Source: Nitrospiraceae bacterium
GTDB lineage: Bacteria; Nitrospirota; Nitrospiria; Nitrospirales; Nitrospiraceae
Direction of reading: 5' to 3'
Length of the DNA: 64,000 bases
NCBI GenBank assembly: GCA_035623075.1
Contig: DASPUC010000029.1
Coordinates: forward strand, 1 to 64,000
Shown: positions 59,217-64,000 of the stretch, in pieces
How the letters are laid out: each line of letters starts with the position of its first letter
How positions within the stretch are numbered: position 1 is the stretch's first letter
Program-made: the position numbers and the translations under genes
Notes under the pieces: generated by a model
Seen by the model: the letters and a program-made list of their open reading frames with translations, nothing else
Databases searched by the model: none
Told to the model about the DNA's origin: nothing

Positions 59217-59696
59217 ATGAAGGCAAAAGAAGGTATCGTGAATATGCTGAACAAGATTCTCACAGCGGATCTGACCGCGATCAATCAGTATTTCGTGCAT
59301 GCCAAGATGTGTGAGAACTGGGGCTATGAACGTCTCCATCACAAAGTCCGTGAGCGCAGCATGGATGAAATGAAAGATGCAGAGGAGTTGATTGAGCACA
59401 TTCTCTATCTGGAAGGCGTGCCCAACGTTCAGCGGTTGAATACGGTTCAAGTCGGTGAGACGGTACCGGAACAGTTCAAATTGGATCTGAAGGCGGAGCA
59501 AGAGATGTTGGTCTTGTTAAGCGACGGAGTCGTGCACGCCACCAAGGTCGGTGACTTTACGACTCGCCACATGCTTGAAGACATGGCCGAGGATGTGGAT
59601 GCGCACATTGACTGGATTGAAACCCAGATGGAAACGATCGATCAAATCGGATTGGAAAACTACCTCGCAGAACAAATCAAGAAAGAAGGCTCATAG
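59217..59696 (+). CDS. bfr: Bacterioferritin with degenerate ferroxidase site
   Basis: This 159-residue protein aligns along its length with bacterioferritin: INQYFVHAKMCENWG, DEMKDAEELIEHILYLEGVP, HIDWIETQ and ENYLAEQI. By comparison with E. coli Bfr, the haem ligand Met52 and the ferroxidase residues Glu51, Glu94 and His130 are kept, but Glu18 is Asp, His54 is Asp and Glu127 is Val. This site probably cannot oxidise iron normally. It may be a haem-bearing partner of another ferritin, or store iron differently. A good promoter and binding site indicate real expression. Confidence 0.9.
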   Translation: MKAKEGIVNMLNKILTADLTAINQYFVHAKMCENWGYERLHHKVRERSMDEMKDAEELIEHILYLEGVPNVQRLNTVQVGETVPEQFKLDLKAEQEMLVLLSDGVVHATKVGDFTTRHMLEDMAEDVDAHIDWIETQMETIDQIGLENYLAEQIKKEGS

Positions 59697-59852
59697 GCGC
59701 ATATTGGGCGAGAGGGATCATCACGGTTCCGCTCGGCGATTGTGCTCACTGCAGCTGAACATCTCCTCTCTCCCGTTGCCGGTTGAGTTAGAAGATCACC
59801 ACCCAAGGATGCGCTGCCGCGTTTGATTTCATCCCCTATTCGTGAAAGTGGG

Positions 59853-59887
59853 TGCGGGGGCCTCAGGAGGAAGAGAGGGCCCCCGCA
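59853..59887. terminator. Strong hairpin between bfr and the cytochrome gene
   Basis: TGCGGGGGCC (59853-59862) pairs with GGCCCCCGCA (59878-59887) with a 15-base loop. No T run follows on either strand. The position between convergent genes suggests a two-way block. No gene is visible in 59697-59977. Confidence 0.45.
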
Positions 59888-59977
59888 ACGGGAGTGGGAG
59901 AGAACAATCTTCCCACTCCGCGGCCAATGTGTCGGGCACCGGCATGACAGCTGTGCAAACGGCGCTTGACCAGCACG

Positions 59978-61723
59978 TCATTGGTAATCCTCATTAAGTG
60001 ATTTGAGAAATGCAACCAGTGAAGCGACGTCCGCAGCTGTGAGGGCGATGCCTTGCAGCTGCGCGTCTCCGTTTCTGAGAGTTCCGGCACGGGCCTGGTT
60101 TGAAGATCCAATATAAAATCCAATAATGCTGTCCAAGGTATCGAACTGGCCAGTGTGCATATAGGGCTGAGAATGCCCGAGATCTCGCAGACCCGGCGTC
60201 TTGAATCGGGCAATCGCTTGGTCCAAAAGTGTCGCGTCAGAGAGAGGGCATGGAACTTGATCATTGCATAGAATTGCGCGAATTTTTGCCTGAGGGTTCG
60301 GCATGTCCGGATTGGCGAAGATATTCCAGACTCCCAAGTCGGTCAGCGTGGTTCCAGACGAAGGGATGGACCGAAACCTTCCGCTTGCGCTGGGATGCTG
60401 CTCCGTGGCCGGCAGGTCGTTCGGCGTTCTCGTGGCCAGGGTGGGAATCGAGAGCGCGGCAAATGCGCCCGGCGCATGCCCTGTACCGGTGGCAGGGTCA
60501 TCAAATTCTTTCTGTGCGACTCCAGTATTGTGTAACTTGAAATCGGTAAAGTCCGGTACGGCGTGACAGACAAGACAGTTGCCAATCTTGCCCGCCGCTA
60601 TTTCGCCCGCCGATGCCGGGATGGCTGCGGGCTCTGTGAGGAAAATCTTCAGCCCGGCCAGTTCTGGTGCTCCAAACGTAAAACTCTGTCCCGGATGGAA
60701 CTGAAATTGGCCGTTAGAGGTATTGGGGTTCGATGTCACGAATTGCGGGCTGGCCAGTCCGTTCACAAGCGTGCGAAGGCGGCGGCTATAGTCCAACGGT
60801 GACTCGTTAGGATCCGGTTGCTGTGGCAAACCATTGATCTCCAGGAAGACGTCAAAGGGTGAACGAATGGGGATGCCGGTGTCCGTGGGATTCCCAAAAC
60901 GAAGGCTGTTGACGTACTCGGCGACCACATTCACGACCGCCGTGAATATTTCCTGATCGGTGGCTGTTCCAATCGAGATGCGGTACTCCGGCGGCAATCT
61001 GAACTCAAGAGGAATATTTCGGCTTGTGCCGGCAAAGAGGATCGAATATGGCAATCCATCGAATTGCTCTGCAATGATACCCGTTCCATCATCGCCCCGC
61101 ACCACGCTGGCGATATGCGCGATGGCTTGTGCCTGTTCACCAGGGAGCCAGCCGAAGTTGCGGCCGGTATAGGTTCCAGTGATCAGGTCTTCAATCGAAT
61201 TGAACTCGGTGTCAAAGTGCAAGAGGATGCCGTCAGGCCGGTCCAGGGTTGCGTTCACCAATGGAGGGGAATTGCGAGGGGTGAGGGTCAGCCCATCGCC
61301 TCTGTCCGGGATCGGGCTTCGACGGGCGAAGTCGGCGTAGGTCCGCATTCCCCCACCCGGAGTGGTTAAAACCTCGTCAACGAGGTGGCATTGGCGGCAA
61401 TTCATCGACAAGCCTCTGAAAGGACCTGGAGCGATCGGCGCACCCGGCGTAGTGGTTTGCAAGACAGTCATGACAGGATCACCGACAGTTGCATTGTTCA
61501 CATTACCACCGTTAGCCAGGTATGCACTAAAGGCCTGAGCGAAACGCGTTTCCACGAACAGCCGTTCTCCGACATTAGCTGCAGTATCTGGATCTGGCGG
61601 GGCCTGGACACTGGCGGCAACTCCGCCGGAAGAACCTCCTCCCGAACAACCGTGAGCATAGATCAATGCAACCAACGCAAAAAATGGGACCGAGAGAAAA
61701 TACACTGCGCGTAAGTAATTCAT
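59978..61723 (-). CDS. Diheme cytochrome c peroxidase-like lipoprotein
   Basis: This 581-residue protein has a signal peptide ending in a lipobox (IYAHGC, Cys about residue 26), so it is lipid-anchored on the periplasmic side. A Gly/Ser-rich linker follows. There are two haem motifs, CRQCH and CLVCH, and MauG/CcpA-type elements (MRTYADFARRSPI, FNSIEDLITGTY, FKTPGLRDLGHSQPYMHTG). It is longer than classical CcpA. Function may be peroxide removal or another periplasmic redox reaction. Its start overlaps the stop of the HD-GYP gene by four bases. Confidence 0.85.
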   Translation of the reverse strand: MNYLRAVYFLSVPFFALVALIYAHGCSGGGSSGGVAASVQAPPDPDTAANVGERLFVETRFAQAFSAYLANGGNVNNATVGDPVMTVLQTTTPGAPIAPGPFRGLSMNCRQCHLVDEVLTTPGGGMRTYADFARRSPIPDRGDGLTLTPRNSPPLVNATLDRPDGILLHFDTEFNSIEDLITGTYTGRNFGWLPGEQAQAIAHIASVVRGDDGTGIIAEQFDGLPYSILFAGTSRNIPLEFRLPPEYRISIGTATDQEIFTAVVNVVAEYVNSLRFGNPTDTGIPIRSPFDVFLEINGLPQQPDPNESPLDYSRRLRTLVNGLASPQFVTSNPNTSNGQFQFHPGQSFTFGAPELAGLKIFLTEPAAIPASAGEIAAGKIGNCLVCHAVPDFTDFKLHNTGVAQKEFDDPATGTGHAPGAFAALSIPTLATRTPNDLPATEQHPSASGRFRSIPSSGTTLTDLGVWNIFANPDMPNPQAKIRAILCNDQVPCPLSDATLLDQAIARFKTPGLRDLGHSQPYMHTGQFDTLDSIIGFYIGSSNQARAGTLRNGDAQLQGIALTAADVASLVAFLKSLNEDYQ

Positions 61724-62460
61724 GGCGACTCCTTGTTATGGATGCAAGTAATATCGTAGTCCGAGACGAATGAATTCTGGAGTGTGTGACGTTTGTGATG
61801 TGCTGTCTGTGCTAAACAGAAACCGCAGATTTCGACGAGGCTCGGGTCGAATTGAGTGCCAGAAGCGATTCTGAGGATTCTGTATGCTATACGCTCTCGA
61901 ATCTCAGAAGAGCTGACCTTTGGCACGTGAATGGCGTCAAACGCGTCAGCGATCGCGAGAATTCTGGCTCCAAGCGGGATGAACTGTCCCCGGATTCCAT
62001 AGGGATAGCCTGTTCCATCCCACCGTTCATGGTGGTGTGCGATGATTGTTGAGGCCTCTCTCAAAAACGAGAACGGTTCCAGGAGTCCGGCGCCGAGCCG
62101 GGGATGGTTCTGAATTGCAACATAAGAGTCTAAGTCGACATGACGCCGATCCGCCATCAGGCTAGGAGGGAGCATCAGGAGTCCAACATCATGGAGGAAG
62201 GCGGCGAGTTTGAGTGCGTGCAACTCGTCAGAAGTCAAAGCTACATTCTGTCCAATCATGATCGCGGTTGCAGCTGTGCGGCGGCCGTGGCCTGCCTGCC
62301 AGGGAAGGGCGCGGTCAATCTCCTTGGTCACCTGGCGGACGAGAATACTTTCCACGTCCCGACGCGACGAGGCTGGGAGCTGTAGGCGATCGATTTTATG
62401 GAGCAGGCCCTGAATCTTCAGAATGACAGGATGACTCACAGTTGGGATATGGAGTGACAT
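61720..62460 (-). CDS. HD-GYP-type phosphohydrolase domain protein
   Basis: From the ATG at 62460 (AAAGGA upstream) this 246-residue protein has an HD domain with LHDVGLLMLPPSLM, HPRLGAGLLEPF, IIAHHHERWDGTGYPYGIRG and GARILAIADAFDA. This is the HD-GYP arrangement of cyclic-di-GMP phosphodiesterases. No receiver domain precedes it. It is translated together with the diheme cytochrome, so signalling and the redox protein may be linked. An upstream ATG at 62496 falls in the terminator of the preceding genes. Confidence 0.85.
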   Translation of the reverse strand: MSLHIPTVSHPVILKIQGLLHKIDRLQLPASSRRDVESILVRQVTKEIDRALPWQAGHGRRTAATAIMIGQNVALTSDELHALKLAAFLHDVGLLMLPPSLMADRRHVDLDSYVAIQNHPRLGAGLLEPFSFLREASTIIAHHHERWDGTGYPYGIRGQFIPLGARILAIADAFDAIHVPKVSSSEIRERIAYRILRIASGTQFDPSLVEICGFCLAQTAHHKRHTLQNSFVSDYDITCIHNKESP

Positions 62461-62481
62461 ATCGAATCCTTTAACAACAAA

Positions 62482-62517
62482 AGAGCCCACGATCATTGAG
62501 CATTGATCGTGGGCTCT
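62482..62517 (-). terminator. Intrinsic terminator of the FMN-binding/membrane gene pair
   Basis: A 14-base perfect stem (62482-62495 with 62504-62517) has an 8-base loop. Reading the minus strand it is followed by CTTTTGTTGTT. It sits about 50 bases after the membrane-protein stop codon. Confidence 0.8.
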
Positions 62518-62566
62518 GGGCGACGAGGCCTCTGGCCGCGGAGATTGAAAGAGCGTGTCCGCTATT

Positions 62567-63112
62567 TCATCCTTCTTCTCCTTGCTTTCCCGCCAGGAGC
62601 GGCTGCTTCAATATCCACATCTCATAGAGGGGAATCGCCATCATGATAAGAAACCCCACCGTCATGAAGACATCCCCAGTAAGCATGGTGAATACGAAGA
62701 GCGGAGAGATATAACTGATCAGCCAGGGCGAGACCAAGTCCAACATCACGCCGCCGAACGCCACCCACGTCGTGCCTTGCTTGATGCCGGGGCTGGTCGA
62801 AGTGAGATACAGAACGTGCACGAGAATCATAAAGACGACCGGCATCGTAAAGAGGTGAAAATGGGTCACTTCGGCCAACTCTCTAAACGACATCGGTTCA
62901 CCGAATGTTGCGTCGGATCCCCGATAATGATCGGCAATGCCTTGTGGAGAAAGTCCCGTCATGCTGTGCGCCCAAAAGAAGGAAAAGAAAAAGCCTACGA
63001 ACATCAAGAGCAGGAACAAGGTATACAAAAGCCGAATGTGCCGATCCGTATCTCGAAGGCGGAACCTGGCATTGAAATTTCGCATGGTCGAGAAGGTATC
63101 GGCGACGTTCAA
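62567..63112 (-). CDS. Four-helix membrane protein linked to an FMN-binding protein
   Basis: This 181-residue protein has four hydrophobic helices: about residues 28-47, 85-105, 115-140 and 143-165. Several His lie in or near helices (FFWAHSMTG, VTHFHLF, ILVHVLYL), which could hold haem or cofactor. No named family is recognised. The gene overlaps that of the FMN-binding protein by four bases, so the two are made together and could form an electron-transfer unit across the inner membrane. Confidence 0.7.
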   Translation of the reverse strand: MNVADTFSTMRNFNARFRLRDTDRHIRLLYTLFLLLMFVGFFFSFFWAHSMTGLSPQGIADHYRGSDATFGEPMSFRELAEVTHFHLFTMPVVFMILVHVLYLTSTSPGIKQGTTWVAFGGVMLDLVSPWLISYISPLFVFTMLTGDVFMTVGFLIMMAIPLYEMWILKQPLLAGKQGEEG

Positions 63113-63786
63113 TTTCCGAAAAGAAAACCGAAGAACCCTCTCTCCGACCTCCGTGCGGCAACGGTGTCACTGCCGATCCCGGCCGGCTTCATGTAGAACT
63201 CATCGACGAGAACAAGCACCCGTTTGATGCCTGCAGTCATCGAACGGACCGACATCGTGGCGCCGCTGATATTGATGATGTCCTTGTTCAGCCGAACGGG
63301 ATCCAGAACGGTCTTCCCTTCATACTGCACATTGAAGCGTTTAGTTCGCACTTCGCTGCCCCGTGCCTCTCGGAACACCAGCAACTCCACGTCCGAAACC
63401 CGTCCTTCGTTGTCGACACCGACCATATACGTCATCGGCTTATGCTTGCCGATAGTATTCTGGACCAAGGCGTAGCCATCAACCTGTGTGCCGGTTTCGC
63501 CGATGTACACTTCAAAGGACTCTTCCGGGAATTTCCAGCCGATACGCTCTTCAATTTCTTTTTTCTTGTCAGGACTCAGCGTGATCACGTCTTTGCGGAC
63601 TCGCTCTGATTTCGGAAACATGATCTTGATACATTCTTCTTCGGTCATGTAGACATCGGCACGTCTCATTTCCATCTCCGTCAGAAAGCGGTTGAGATCG
63701 GCATCCCAGATGCGTTCCGCTTTGGCGAAAGAGGGAACCAGCAGGACGGTGGATAGGATTAGGAGGAGGCAGCTTTGAGAGGTCAT
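63109..63786 (-). CDS. Exported FMN-binding domain protein
   Basis: This 225-residue protein has a signal peptide (about residues 1-23) and a C-terminal FMN-binding domain. The flavinylation motif SGATMS (174-179) fits the [S/D]GA[T/S]x[S/T] pattern seen in NqrC and RnfG, in which ApbE attaches FMN to the last Ser/Thr, here Ser179. The N-terminal half is charged and helical (MYMTEEE, ERVRKD, KKKEIEERIGW). It is probably periplasmic and an electron carrier with the membrane protein. No apbE gene is seen in the window. Confidence 0.85.
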   Translation of the reverse strand: MTSQSCLLLILSTVLLVPSFAKAERIWDADLNRFLTEMEMRRADVYMTEEECIKIMFPKSERVRKDVITLSPDKKKEIEERIGWKFPEESFEVYIGETGTQVDGYALVQNTIGKHKPMTYMVGVDNEGRVSDVELLVFREARGSEVRTKRFNVQYEGKTVLDPVRLNKDIINISGATMSVRSMTAGIKRVLVLVDEFYMKPAGIGSDTVAARRSERGFFGFLFGN

Positions 63787-63980
63787 GTGGTGACACAGCC
63801 CTTCTCATTTATTGTCTTTCTGATTCGATCTGTGACGGATGCTTCTGCCTCTTCGGATGGGTCGATAGGCCACCACCTGGTTGATTGTTGGCCGACGCCG
63901 CCCTTTAAGTGCCACCGTTGGCGAGTTTCAAGTACACTGAACGACACGACATCATTCAGCCGTTTTACCGCTATCGACAT
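63783..63980 (-). CDS. Possible small gene upstream of the FMN-binding gene
   Basis: An open frame of 65 residues ends by ATGA overlap with the FMN-binding gene. It has no good ribosome binding site, and a weak promoter-like pair (TTGAAA, then TTAAAG on the minus strand) lies inside it. It may instead be leader sequence. No family is recognised. Confidence 0.28.
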   Translation of the reverse strand: MSIAVKRLNDVVSFSVLETRQRWHLKGGVGQQSTRWWPIDPSEEAEASVTDRIRKTINEKGCVTT

Positions 63981-64000
63981 GCGAGTTCGTTCCCGATTGC

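Overview
The window reads as the chromosome of a Nitrospira-like bacterium (Nitrospirota). This is inferred from gene content, not from a database search. The main pointers are a five-subunit 2-oxoacid:ferredoxin oxidoreductase of the reductive-TCA type, a SmbP-like histidine-rich periplasmic protein, a P460-like protein, a diheme cytochrome lipoprotein, and a structured repeat of a kind I recall from Nitrospira intergenic regions. Coding density is high, and many genes are joined by ATGA-type overlaps.

Layout. Bases 1-3040 carry small, mostly exported proteins of unknown role, including P460-like, SmbP-like and cupredoxin-like ones. Bases ~3130-6690 look like a compact integrated element: paired hairpins, a ribbon-helix-helix regulator, a Rep_trans-type rolling-circle initiator, two tiny genes and a large serine recombinase. 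The last 13 codons of the recombinase are the antisense of an intact tRNA-Asn gene. Bases 6820-11065 (minus strand) hold a small unknown gene and forDABGE, read from a near-consensus promoter at 11286-11315. Bases 11417-13559 (minus) hold a TPR protein, a YciI-like protein and a DUF2203 protein.

From 13700 to about 29550 the plus strand carries information-processing and biosynthesis genes: rho behind a long leader, rpmE, prfA-prmC-murA-hisG-hisD-hisB, a terminator, hisH-lipoprotein-hisA-hisF-hisIE-HIT, then dnaG-rpoD. A tRNA with anticodon CAU (probably Ile2), a zinc-ribbon coiled-coil gene, an RNase HIII-like gene (minus), an M48 lipoprotein, a PilZ gene and the RNase P RNA follow. Bases 33300-46670 are a branched-chain amino acid and membrane-lipid cluster: ilvB-ilvN-ilvC-psd-pssA, a leucine T-box plus a MITE-like repeat, leuA-cupin-leuB-NHL-asd-DUF2905-spoIID-queA. 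Bases 47628-53644 hold the rod-shape cluster RDD-mreBCD-mrdA-rodA, followed by rng, dprA and topA.

The right end (59100-63980) holds a bacterioferritin with a degenerate ferroxidase site, a diheme cytochrome c peroxidase-like lipoprotein coupled to an HD-GYP-type protein, and a pair made of a four-helix membrane protein and an exported FMN-binding protein. These last genes suggest envelope electron transfer and iron handling.

Points most worth follow-up: the Rep/serine-recombinase element and its tRNA-derived recombinase tail; the leucyl T-box separated from leuA by a MITE-like insertion; the altered bacterioferritin metal site; the P460-like protein whose haem motif reads CxxCR; the rho leader with a rut-like segment; and the flavoprotein/membrane pair.
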